From Saprospiraceae bacterium (lineage in GTDB: Bacteria; Bacteroidota; Bacteroidia; Chitinophagales; Saprospiraceae), in contig JAGOHC010000003.1 in the NCBI GenBank assembly GCA_017996375.1, positions 1-59,332 of the forward strand: a stretch of DNA of 59,332 nt, in the 5' to 3' direction. A program made the translations under genes and the position numbers. Shown one piece after another: positions 7,868 to 18,000 of the stretch (within the stretch, counting starts at the first letter, position 1; each line of letters opens with the position of its first letter). The notes below the pieces were generated by a model. It ran no database searches. It was not told the origin of the DNA and saw only the letters and a program-made list of their open reading frames with translations.

Positions 7868-8881
7868 CTACGCCTTTGTTCTTGCCGGCAACGAATATTT
7901 TTGTATAAAGGAACGCATATCATCCACCATTTCGGGCGACCCCATCACTACAGTTGCGCGTTGATGCAGTTCGTGCGGCTCAATGTCCAAAATTCGCTCT
8001 AATTGGCAACTTATGGCGCGTCCGCCAGCCTGTTCAACGATAAACGATAAGGGTATACACTCATACAAAAGGCGCAGCTTACCTATTGGGTATTTGCGTG
8101 TTTGTGGATATAGAAAAATACCACCTTGAAATAAGGTGCGGTGAATGTCGCTCACCATAGAACCGATATATCGCAAGCCCAAATTGAGATCGGAGCAATA
8201 ATCAATATAGCGGCGCATATCTACATCAAATTTTAGATAATATCCTTGATTGACTGAATAGAATTTTCCGTTTTTAGGTATCTGAATATCCGTATGTGAG
8301 AGGCAAAATTCACCGATGGAGGGGTCGAGCGTAAAGCCGTTAACACCGTTGCCGGTGGAGTAAACGAGAATGGTAGAGGTGCCGTAGCTGACATATCCGG
8401 CAGCTACTAACTCTGTCCCTTTTTGCAGGAAGTCGTCCATCGTGCAAGGTTTGGTGGGGTCGCTTTTGCGGCGGTAGATGCTGAAAATTGTGCCTACCGA
8501 AACATTCACATCAATATTCGATGAGCCGTCTAAGGGGTCGAACAGTACGACATACTTTGCCGGTTTGCCACCTACGGTAGGTACATGAATGATACCTTCA
8601 TTTTCTTCGCTGGCGATGCCGCAACATTCGCCACTATTTTTCAAACACTCGATGAGTTTGTCATTGGCGTAGATGTCAAGTTTTTGCACGATGTCGCCGG
8701 TGGCATTCTCATCTCCGGCAACGCCTAATATATTTACTAAGCCGGCTTTGTTCACTTCGCGATTGATGATTTTGGCAGCTACGCCGATGTCGCGCAGCAA
8801 ACCGGTCAATTCACCTGAAGCTCCGACAAAATCTTTCTGCCGTTTGATAATGAACTCATCTAATGTTACTATTCTGTTCAT
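7868..8881 (-). CDS. fbp: Fructose-1,6-bisphosphatase, class I
   Basis: The 337-residue enzyme removes the 1-phosphate of fructose 1,6-bisphosphate in gluconeogenesis. The metal and substrate motif FDPLDGSSNID is clear, as are SEENEG and the KYPIGKLRLLYE substrate segment. Length matches the E. coli enzyme (332). An upstream in-frame ATG at 8971 would add 30 residues with no family similarity, so the ATG at 8881, giving MNRIVTLDEFI, is preferred. The truncated ATPase gene follows in the same direction after 44 bases. Confidence 0.94.
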   Translation of the reverse strand: MNRIVTLDEFIIKRQKDFVGASGELTGLLRDIGVAAKIINREVNKAGLVNILGVAGDENATGDIVQKLDIYANDKLIECLKNSGECCGIASEENEGIIHVPTVGGKPAKYVVLFDPLDGSSNIDVNVSVGTIFSIYRRKSDPTKPCTMDDFLQKGTELVAAGYVSYGTSTILVYSTGNGVNGFTLDPSIGEFCLSHTDIQIPKNGKFYSVNQGYYLKFDVDMRRYIDYCSDLNLGLRYIGSMVSDIHRTLFQGGIFLYPQTRKYPIGKLRLLYECIPLSFIVEQAGGRAISCQLERILDIEPHELHQRATVVMGSPEMVDDMRSFIQKYSLPARTKA

Positions 8882-9022
8882 AATTTGCAATAATTTGGTT
8901 ACGCATATATTTTCCGCAAAATACAAACATTCCGCAAAATTTTCAAGTTTCCTGAAAAAGCAAAAGCCCACACAAAATGGCTTTACGGGGCTTTGAAAAG
9001 TTATCTGTATTTATATTTTTAA

Positions 9023-10198
9023 TTATCCGAACATATCTTTCATTCTGTCAAAAAAGCCTTTGCCTTCGGCTGAGTTGCGCCGTGCGCGACTGTCGGCTGC
9101 TTGTGAATCTTGCGGTTGAAAGTTCGGGTTGTTGCGGAGTTTTTCGAGTAAGGCAGTTTCTTCGGGCGTTAAATTTTTAGGTGTCCACACATTCATCTGA
9201 ATCAACAAATCGCCTTTGCCGTAGGCTTGCACGGAAGGCAGCCCTTTTTCTCGAAGTCGGAATATTTTACCGGATTGTGTGCCTGCGGGTATTTTTACTT
9301 TCACTCGCCCGTCAATGGTAGGCACTTCAACGCTTGTGCCTAAGGTAGCATCTACAAAGTTCACGCCCAAATCATAAACGAGGTTCATACCATCGCGTTG
9401 GAACTGTGGGTGTTGCTCTTCTTCTATACTGATGAGCAAATCGCCCGGTGCTGCGCCTTTGATGCCGACGTTTCCTTTGCCACTCATTTTGAGTTGCATA
9501 CCGTCTTCTACGCCTGCCGGTATTTCGATATCAATGGCTTCTTCGCCATATACGCTCCCATCTCCCTTACAGGTGTTGCATTTGGCTGTTACCATTTGCC
9601 CTGTGCCATTACAGGTAGTACAGGTTGTGGTGGTCTGCATTTGTCCTAAAAAGGTGTTTTGCATTCGGCGCACAAAACCGGAACCGCGACAAGTTGTACA
9701 GGTGCTAACCGAGTTGCGGTCTTTGGCACCGCTTCCGCTACACGTTGTACAAGTGACTTGTTTTTTTACTTTTATCTTTTTGGTCACGCCGTGTGCGATG
9801 TCTTCTAAGGTAAGCTTTATTTTAATACGAATATTTGTGCCACGTTGCCCAGTACTGCGGGCGTTGCTGCCACCAAACATATTGCCAAACGGACTGCCAT
9901 CGCCGAAGATGTCGCCAAAGTGTTGGAAGATATCATCCATATTTACGTTGCCGCCGCCAAAGCCGCTATTGCCATCCACGCCGGCGTGTCCTAAACGGTC
10001 ATAACGAGCGCGTTTGTCGTTATCGCTTAATATTTCGTAGGCTTCGGCAGCTTCTTTAAATTTATCTTCGGCAGCTTTATCGCCCGGATTGCGGTCGGGG
10101 TGATATTGCATGGCTACCTTGCGGTAGGCTTTTTTGATGGTATCGGCATCTGCATTTTTTGCTACGCCGAGTATTTCATAAAAATCTCTTTTTGCCAT
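9023..10198 (-). CDS. dnaJ: Chaperone DnaJ (Hsp40)
   Basis: A 391-residue type I J-protein that delivers clients to DnaK and stimulates its ATPase. It has the J domain with HPD at 33-35, a Gly/Phe-rich linker (about 72-120), four CxxCxGxG zinc-binding repeats (starting at 150, 167, 193 and 207) and the C-terminal substrate-binding domains. All canonical residues are present. It starts 9 bases downstream of grpE and the two form an operon. Confidence 0.97.
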   Translation of the reverse strand: MAKRDFYEILGVAKNADADTIKKAYRKVAMQYHPDRNPGDKAAEDKFKEAAEAYEILSDNDKRARYDRLGHAGVDGNSGFGGGNVNMDDIFQHFGDIFGDGSPFGNMFGGSNARSTGQRGTNIRIKIKLTLEDIAHGVTKKIKVKKQVTCTTCSGSGAKDRNSVSTCTTCRGSGFVRRMQNTFLGQMQTTTTCTTCNGTGQMVTAKCNTCKGDGSVYGEEAIDIEIPAGVEDGMQLKMSGKGNVGIKGAAPGDLLISIEEEQHPQFQRDGMNLVYDLGVNFVDATLGTSVEVPTIDGRVKVKIPAGTQSGKIFRLREKGLPSVQAYGKGDLLIQMNVWTPKNLTPEETALLEKLRNNPNFQPQDSQAADSRARRNSAEGKGFFDRMKDMFG

Positions 10199-10207
10199 AG
10201 TGGTTGG

Positions 10208-10786
10208 TTATTTTCCGACGACGACTTTTGCGAAGCGGATAATTTTGTCGTTGAGTGTATAGCCTTGTTCGATAGTATCTACAATTTTACCGGAAAGTTC
10301 CTCGCCCGCGGCAATTTCTGTAATTGCCTCTTGGTACTCGGCATCAAAAGGGGTTCCGGTTGCGGTATTAATAGGGCGCAGCCCCAAGTTTCGCAGTGAG
10401 GTATGTAATTTATGGTATACCAACTGTATGCCTTCTGAAAAAGTGCCTTCACTTTTTTGTGCTCTCTCGAAATCGTCCAGAACGGGTAAAAGGGCTGTCA
10501 TAGTGTCTTTAGAGGCGGTTGCAATTATGTCAGCTTTTTCTTTGATTACGCGCTTGCGGAAATTATCAAATTCTGCCATGAGGCGCACGTATTTATCTTT
10601 CAGAACATCAATTTGCTCTTGCAACGCAGCCGTTTCTTCATTTTCGGTGATGATGTCTTCGAGTAATTGCTCGGTTGCCATATTTTGCTCATGGGTTGCT
10701 GTTGTTATTTCTTCTTGCGCGTCGTTGTGTATATCTTTTTTTTCGTTTTCCATATTACCGAATATTTTTTTTATATTTTTCCACAT
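10208..10786 (-). CDS. grpE: Nucleotide exchange factor GrpE
   Basis: The 192-residue protein releases ADP from DnaK. The N-terminal 90 residues are acidic and predicted to form the long paired helix; the C-terminal part has the family's DDFERA, NLGLRPI and GTPFDAEYQEAI segments and ends in a beta-rich domain. Two ATGs are possible (10786, and 33 bases downstream); the first gives a Lys-rich lead-in and may or may not be used. No CIRCE or full TAnnTTTG box is visible upstream. dnaK is not in the window. Confidence 0.93.
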   Translation of the reverse strand: MWKNIKKIFGNMENEKKDIHNDAQEEITTATHEQNMATEQLLEDIITENEETAALQEQIDVLKDKYVRLMAEFDNFRKRVIKEKADIIATASKDTMTALLPVLDDFERAQKSEGTFSEGIQLVYHKLHTSLRNLGLRPINTATGTPFDAEYQEAITEIAAGEELSGKIVDTIEQGYTLNDKIIRFAKVVVGK

Positions 10787-10896
10787 AACTTATTTACACG
10801 AATAAGTAAAATAGCAAGTGTTTTAGCCTCTTGCCAGATGTATTGTATCAATTTGTTTGCCAGTAAGAAAAAAGCGTCATTTTGTCAGGATGTATG

Positions 10897-10904
10897 TATT
10901 TTTG
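10897..10904 (+). promoter_or_regulatory. -7 promoter box TATTTTTG before the GT9 gene
   Basis: TATTTTTG at 10897-10904 ends only four bases before the ATG at 10909. If used, the mRNA would start at or next to the start codon, giving a leaderless transcript. No TTG stands at -33. Confidence 0.5.
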
Positions 10905-10908
10905 CACT

Positions 10909-11868
10909 ATGAAGAACATATTAATTATTCAAACAGCATTTATTGGTGACGTAATTTTGGCAACGCCAATCGTGGAGCAACTACGGCGACATTTTCCGAT
11001 GTTGCAAATTGACTTTTTGCTACGCAAAGGCAACGAGTCGCTATTAGCCAATTACCCCTACATCCGTAAGGTAATCATTTGGGATAAACAGCGCAACAAA
11101 TATCGCAATTTATGGGCAACGTTACGCACCATTCGGCGCGAGCGATATGATGCTGTTATTAATTTACAGCGATTTTTTTCGACTGGTTTATTAACAGCGT
11201 TATCCGGAGCAAAGCAAACTATTGGTTTCAATAAAAACCCATTAGCAGTATTGTTTGATAAACGAATAGCTCATATCGTAGATGGTCGGCACGAAGTGCA
11301 GCGCAATTTGGCACTAATACATCACTTAACTATGGATGCGACAGTTGACAAACCCCAACTTTATCCGTCGGATTCGGACAGAAAAGCGGTACAATATTTG
11401 GGAAAATATGTTTGTATTGCCCCAACGTCTGTTTGGCAAACTAAAATGTTGCCACTCGAAAAATGGCTCTTATTGATTAATGGACTAAGCAATGTAACTG
11501 TCTTTTTGCTAGGGGCAAAATCGGATAAAGCATTTTGTGAAAACTTGCAGAAAAAAGTTACAAATGCTAATATTACTATCATTAATAAAACAGGAGAATT
11601 AACGTTTTTGCAATCGGCAGCCCTGATGCAAGGTGCGATGATGAATTATGTGAATGATTCCGCGCCCTTACATTTTGCTTCTGCGATGAATGCACCCGTA
11701 ACGGCATTTTTTTGTTCGACTGTTCCGAAATTTGGCTTCACGCCACTTTCGGATGTATCTATCGTTCGGGAATCATGTCACAATTTAGCTTGTCGTCCAT
11801 GCGGATTAGCCGGCAAGGCGGCGTGTCCGCATGGGCACTTTTTATGTGGCGATATTAATCAATTTTAA
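10909..11868 (+). CDS. Glycosyltransferase family 9 (heptosyltransferase-like)
   Basis: The 319-residue protein opens with ILIIQTAFIGDVILATPIVEQL, the N-terminal signature of GT9 enzymes such as LPS heptosyltransferases WaaC and WaaF. The C-terminal half contains CIAPTSVWQTKMLPLEKW, the nucleotide-sugar region, and VNDSAPLHFASAM, a typical acceptor-side block. A cysteine-rich tail (CHNLACRPCG...CPHGHFLCGD) is common in Bacteroidota members. It likely adds a sugar to LPS or another envelope glycan; the donor is not determined. It precedes the megasynthase in the same direction but that gene has its own promoter, so a shared pathway is doubtful. Confidence 0.85.
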   Translation: MKNILIIQTAFIGDVILATPIVEQLRRHFPMLQIDFLLRKGNESLLANYPYIRKVIIWDKQRNKYRNLWATLRTIRRERYDAVINLQRFFSTGLLTALSGAKQTIGFNKNPLAVLFDKRIAHIVDGRHEVQRNLALIHHLTMDATVDKPQLYPSDSDRKAVQYLGKYVCIAPTSVWQTKMLPLEKWLLLINGLSNVTVFLLGAKSDKAFCENLQKKVTNANITIINKTGELTFLQSAALMQGAMMNYVNDSAPLHFASAMNAPVTAFFCSTVPKFGFTPLSDVSIVRESCHNLACRPCGLAGKAACPHGHFLCGDINQF

Positions 11869-11897
11869 AGAAAACATATGATTTGTACGAATAGCTA

Positions 11898-11928
11898 TTG
11901 ATTTTTATAAACAAAAGGCTTACTTTTG
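11898..11928 (+). promoter_or_regulatory. Promoter of the NRPS/PKS operon
   Basis: TTG at 11898-11900 and TACTTTTG at 11921-11928 are separated by 20 bases, a full match to the phylum's promoter layout. Transcription would start near 11935 and leave a leader of about 90 bases before the ATG at 12025. No operator-like repeat is evident. Confidence 0.7.
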
Positions 11929-12024
11929 TCGAAATATCCTCCCGCAATATTTTTCATTAAACTTTTTTGAACACTGTCACGAGTAGTATTAATTTTTATA
12001 CTCGCAGCGTGGCGTGGATGAAAT

Positions 12025-15000
12025 ATGCAATTAGGAGAGGATAAAATAGCAAACCTATTCGAAAAAGTCAACGTTGTTGAAATTTTTCAGTTGGTGGCGC
12101 ATCGCAACCCACATGCTGTTGCCGTCGCCCACAACGATATACAACTAACCTACCGGCAACTTGATGAAGAATCTAATCAAGTTGCTCAATTCCTGTTACA
12201 AAAAGGTGTTCAAAAAGAACAGTTCATCGGCGTTTGTATGGAACGTTCCGCAGCTATGATTATTACCATTATCGGGATTATCAAAGCCGGAGCAGCCTAC
12301 ATTCCCATTGACCCGCAATACCCAGCCGACCGTCGCAACTTCATGCTCGCGGATGCTGATATTAAAATTTTACTGACACAACAGTCACTTTCGCATCTTT
12401 TTACATCGGCTACCGTTGCGCTATACTATATTGGAGATGCACAAATTAACCAACAACCGAAAAATGAAGTCGGTATATCCATTTCACCCAATAACCTTAT
12501 TTACTGCATTTATACTTCAGGATCAACGGGCACACCCAAAGGTGTACTAATAGAGCATCGCAATGTCATCAAGCTCACACAGGGACACTGCAAAATACGC
12601 AACACCTGCAAAGAAATATTCTTGTTTTCCTCATCATTTGCTTTTGACGGGTCGGTGGTTGCCATATTCCCCACGCTCCTCAATGGAGGCACGATTGCGA
12701 TACTTCCTGATGGGTTAGAAAAAGATGTACAACAAATTGTACAGTATATTCATAAATACCAAGTATCGCATATACTTACGTTCCCATCGGCGTATGGTAT
12801 GCTGTTAGACCGTGCCGATACCGCGTTATTGGCATCGTTACGTGCTGTAAGTGTGGCAGGCGAAGTTTGTCCGGTATCGTTGGTGAAAAAGCATCAGCAA
12901 CTATTGCCCAATGCACAATTATATAATGAGTACGGACCAACCGAATGTACGGTTTGTGCAACGGTATATGCTGTACCCAAAAACTTCGGCGGAGCAAAAA
13001 CGCCCATCGGGAAACCATTAGAAAACTATAAAGTCTATATTTTAGACGGACAACTGCAACCAGTACCTGCCGAGTGGGTAGGCGAAATTTATATCGGCGG
13101 CAGTGGTGTAGCACGCGGCTACCTGAATCGCCCGCAACTAACAGCCGAGCGGTTTATTCAAAACCCTTTTTCCAAAAATCCAGAGGATAGATTGTACAAA
13201 ACGGGCGATGTCGGGCAACAATTAGCTGATGGCAATTTTGATTTTATTGGTAGATCCGACTATCAGGTAAAGTTACGTGGCTTCCGCATTGAGTTGGGCG
13301 AAATCGAAAACGTCATTACCCTACATGCAGCTATCCGCGATGTAGTGGTTGTTGTAAAAGGTACGGATACTGCTACGCAAAAATTAGTAGCTTATCTAAC
13401 CACACAACAAAGCACAACACCTTCCGTTAGTGAATTGCAGCATTTTTTGGCGAGCTACCTGCCCGACTATATGCTACCTGCCGTCTATGTTTTTATGGAC
13501 GAAATGCCGCTTTCGCCGAACGGAAAAATTGACAGAAAAGCATTGCCCGAACCAAGCACTGACCGCCCGTTGTTGGAGCAACTTTATGCACCACCGTCAA
13601 ATGCAATCGAACTACATATTGTTGATAAGTGGGAGCAGTTATTAGGAATCCATCCCATTGGTATCCACGATAAATTTTTTGAGTTGGGCGGCAATTCTAT
13701 TCAGGCGGCGCAATTTATCGCAGACTTGTCTGCTGTGTTACAGGACAACGTATTTATCGTTACGATTTTTGAACACCCCACACCTGCCGAGTATGCACAG
13801 TTTTTACAAAAAGAATATGTAAAAAGCATTAAAAATATTGCACCTGAAAAAGCAAATATTATAGCGAAGCAATCCTCTCAGAAACCTGCAAAAACGCTTC
13901 GACAATTTAAAAAACACATCCCGCTATCTCAACCCTTTTTCGCAAAATTAGCACACAAAAATTCACCTGCGGTGTTCATTTTAGCACCGCCACGCTCCGG
14001 CACTACGCTCTTACGCGTGATGCTGGCGGGGCATCCTAACTTGTTTGCTGCTAACGAATTGCAACTCCTACATTTTGACACCTTACAAGAACGCAGCACA
14101 GCATATCAAGGTAAGTTCAGCCTTTGGAAAGAAGGATTAGTACGCACTGTAATGGAATTGCAACACACGGATGCCGATGCCGCTAAAGCACTCATCGCAA
14201 CATGGGAAGCTCGGGGTATGACGGCACAACAATGCTACCGGCAGTTGCAAGAGTGGGTTGGTACGCCGCTATTAGTAGATAAATCGCCTTCGTATAGTAT
14301 GGATATCGAAACCCTCCGCCGCGCTGAAGCGTGGTTCGATGGTGCTTACTATATCCATCTTATACGACATCCGTATTCCATGATAAAATCATTTGAAAAA
14401 ATGCGGATGAGTCAAGCCATGTATCTATACGACAACCCTTACGACGGGCGCGATACGGGCGAGCTAATTTGGGCGCAAAGCCACCAAAATATTCTACAAT
14501 TTTTAGAAGAAATACCCGCGCAGCGTCAGTTCAAAATGCTGTATGAAGACCTTGTGCAACAGCCACAAGCCGTCATGCAATCACTATGCAATACCTTTGC
14601 TTGGGAGTATCATGCAGATTTGGTGCAACCCTATCAAAACATTGATAAAAAAATGACGGATGGCTTATATACCAACTCCAAACCAATGGGCGATGTAAAT
14701 TTACTAAAGCATAAAAACATTGATGCGTCTTTATCAGATAATTGGAAGGGTGTTCTGACCGATAATTTTTTGAGCGAAGAAACATGGCAAGTTGCCAACG
14801 CAATAGGTATTGAAATACCAAGCAAATTACAAAAAAATAAAACTGTTATAACAGATACCTCGTCCAATGATATTGCCATAATTGGTATGAGTGGCAGATT
14901 TCCGGGTGCTAATAATATCGAAGAATTTTGGCAAAATTTAGTCGAAGCTGCCGATGTGAGTAAACGACTTACGCCAAGCGATCTGGCTGATGCAGGCATA

Positions 15001-18000
15001 GATGCCACGTTGCTTCAACAACCTGGATATGTTGCCAAAGCCTTTTACCTCAATGATGCCGATTGCTTCGATGCCGAGTTTTTTGGCTACCTGCCCAATG
15101 AGGCTGCTTTGATGGATCCGCAGCATCGCGTGTTCTTAGAAAGTGCCGTTGCCGCCTTAGAAGATGCCGGATACGTATCAGATACATTTGATGGCAAGAT
15201 AGGTATCATTGGCAGTGTTGCTCGCAACACTTATTTAGTCAATAATGCCATTCCCAATAAAGACATATTTGATAATACAGATGATTTTTTGTTAGGGGTA
15301 ACACTCGAAAAAGATTTTCCTGCAACGCGCGTTGCCTATAAACTCAATCTCAAAGGGCCTGCACTCAACGTACAAACGGCATGCTCAAGTTCGGGCGTGG
15401 GTATTCATTTAGCTTGTCAGCAATTGCAACTGCACGAAGCAGATATTATGTTGGTGGGTGGTGGTCGCATTCAGCCACCATTGGCTACGGGTTATCAATA
15501 TAAAGATGGTCACGCACTATCACCCGACGGCTATTGTCACACCTTCGATGCCGAAGCCAAAGGCATGGTACGCGGAAATGGCATGGCATTTTTGGTATTA
15601 AAAAAATTGGATAAAGCACTTGCCGATGGTGATAACATTCGCGCCATTATTAAAGGAACAGGTATTAGCAACGATGGTAACGATAAAATTGGTTTTACGG
15701 CACCGAGCATAAACGGACAAGCGGCTGCCATTGCACAAGCCTATCAAAAATCGGGTGTTCATCCAGATACCATTCAATACATAGAAGCACACGGCACTGG
15801 CACACAACTTGGCGACCCTATCGAAATTGCGGGATTAACAAAAGCCTTCAAACAGTTTACCGATAAAAAACAATTTTGTCAAATCGGCTCTGTAAAAACA
15901 AACATCGGTCACCTCGATTCTGGTGCGTGTATAGCAGGCATCATCAAAACAGCCTTAGCCCTCAAACACCAACTGTTGCCGGCGAGTATGCACTTCCAAA
16001 AATCAAATCCACAAATTGCTTTTGAACACACACCTTTTATAGTACAGGATGTATTGCAAAAATGGCAGCAACAAAATGGCATCCCTCGCCGAGCTGGTGT
16101 TAGCTCTTTTGGGTTAGGCGGCACAAACGTACACATCGTTTTGGAAGAAGCACCTATCCGCCCCGATGTTAGCGACAGCAAAACACATTACTTGTTGCCA
16201 CTTTCGGCAAAAACACTTGATGCCTTGCGCTGCGCTACTGAAAATTTAGCAAACTATCTTACACATATTTCTAATAACTCTGCAAATGTACTGCGTCTTC
16301 GCAATGTCGCGTTTACACTCCAAAATGGCAGACAGTCATTTGATAAAAAATTGTTTATCGTAGCGCATAGCGTGGACAATGCGATTGCGCAATTATCAAA
16401 GATTGCTTCGCAAAATGACTTACCCTTGCATCCAACAACATTGCAGCAACCTCGTATAGTGTTTGCATTTCCGGGTGGTGGTGCTCAACATACCAATATG
16501 GGTAAAGACCTGTATGAGCAAGAATCTGTGTTTCGTGCTGCTGTGACGGACTGCTTGGCGCGATTGCAAAAAAACCATCAGCTGACATTGCAAGATATTT
16601 TATATCCGCAGCACAATGAGTCGCTTCCTATCGAAGACCCTTTGCACGCGATTGTTACGTTGTTTGTCGTAGAATATGCAACAGCGAAACTGTGGCAATC
16701 GTGGGGTGTCACGCCACACCAACTCATCGGGCATAGTGTTGGTGAATACGTGGCGGCACTATTGGCAGGCGTATTTAGTTTGGATGATGCGTTGGCGATA
16801 GTTGTTAAACGTGGCGAACTATTCTTGACGTTGCCACAAGGCAAGATGTTGAGTGTGCCATTATCCGAAGCTGACCTGCAAACATATTTGACAGCCGATT
16901 CCAGCATCGCTGTTATCAACAAGCCCAATTTGTGCGTCGTTTCCGGTACAGAAGCAGCTATTGTAGCCTTGCAAAAGCAACTTGCCGACAATAATATTGA
17001 TAGCGCATTGCTACACATACAAGTTGCTGCACATTCGCATTTGGTAGCACCAATTCTGCCAGCGTTTGAAGCCTTTTTACAAAATATAACCTTCAATGCA
17101 CCGCAGTTGCCTATCATATCTAACCTTAGCGGCGATTGGGCAACTGATGATATTGCCACTCCGGCTTATTGGTTAAATCATTTGCGGAAAACAGTACGCT
17201 TTTCAGACGGGCTTAGTAAAATTTTTGAACAACCAGACAACTTCTTAATATTGGAAGTAGGTCCATCCCAAACATTATCGGCTTTCGCTAAACAACACCC
17301 TAACAAACCAGTGGTTACGCAGGTTTTTGCTTCATTGCGCCACCCGAAAGAAGTTATCAATGATATGGCATTTATCCTAAAAACATTAGGGCAGTTATGG
17401 CAATCTGGCATCGCCATACACTGGAACGAGTTATATACCTCAGAAAAAGGCTATCGTGTTCCATTGCCCACATATCCATTTGCACGGGTGAGGCATTGGC
17501 TTTCGCCAAAACCACATAATACCACGCCAACGCTTGATCCGATAAAAACTAATCATCATGCACCAGTAATTACCAATACTTATACGACTAATACCATGGC
17601 AACTAACAAAACAGTACAAGCATTAGAAAAAGTAAAAGATGTATTTCATCAGCTTAGTGGCATGAGCAAAGAGGCAATGCACCCCGACGCTACGTTCTTA
17701 GAATTGGGATTCGATTCATTGTTTCTTACCCAGGCAACTGCCAAGATAAATAGTCAATTTGGCACATCTGTTAGCTTCCGACAACTGTTTGAAGAATACC
17801 CTACAATGGGCGATTTAGCGACTATTGTAGCACCCCATTTACCTACGGATGTCACCACATCCGAAATTGACAAAGCAGCTATTGTACAAGCAATGCAACC
17901 CAATGTTGTGCTACCATTAGTACGGCAACCAATGAATGTTACGCTACCTGAGCCTGTTCTAGTAGCCGTTGGCGAACCTTCCGGTGCATTGGCAGGTGTC

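Noticed and set aside
10909-11868. GT9 glycosyltransferase as part of the biosynthetic cluster
   Set aside because: The megasynthase has its own complete promoter between the genes, and GT9 enzymes normally build LPS.
12025-13540. A1 as a fatty acyl-AMP ligase that would start a lipopeptide
   Set aside because: The domain has full amino acid adenylation motifs, an Asp235-type substrate anchor and an NRPS-style C-terminal A10 motif.
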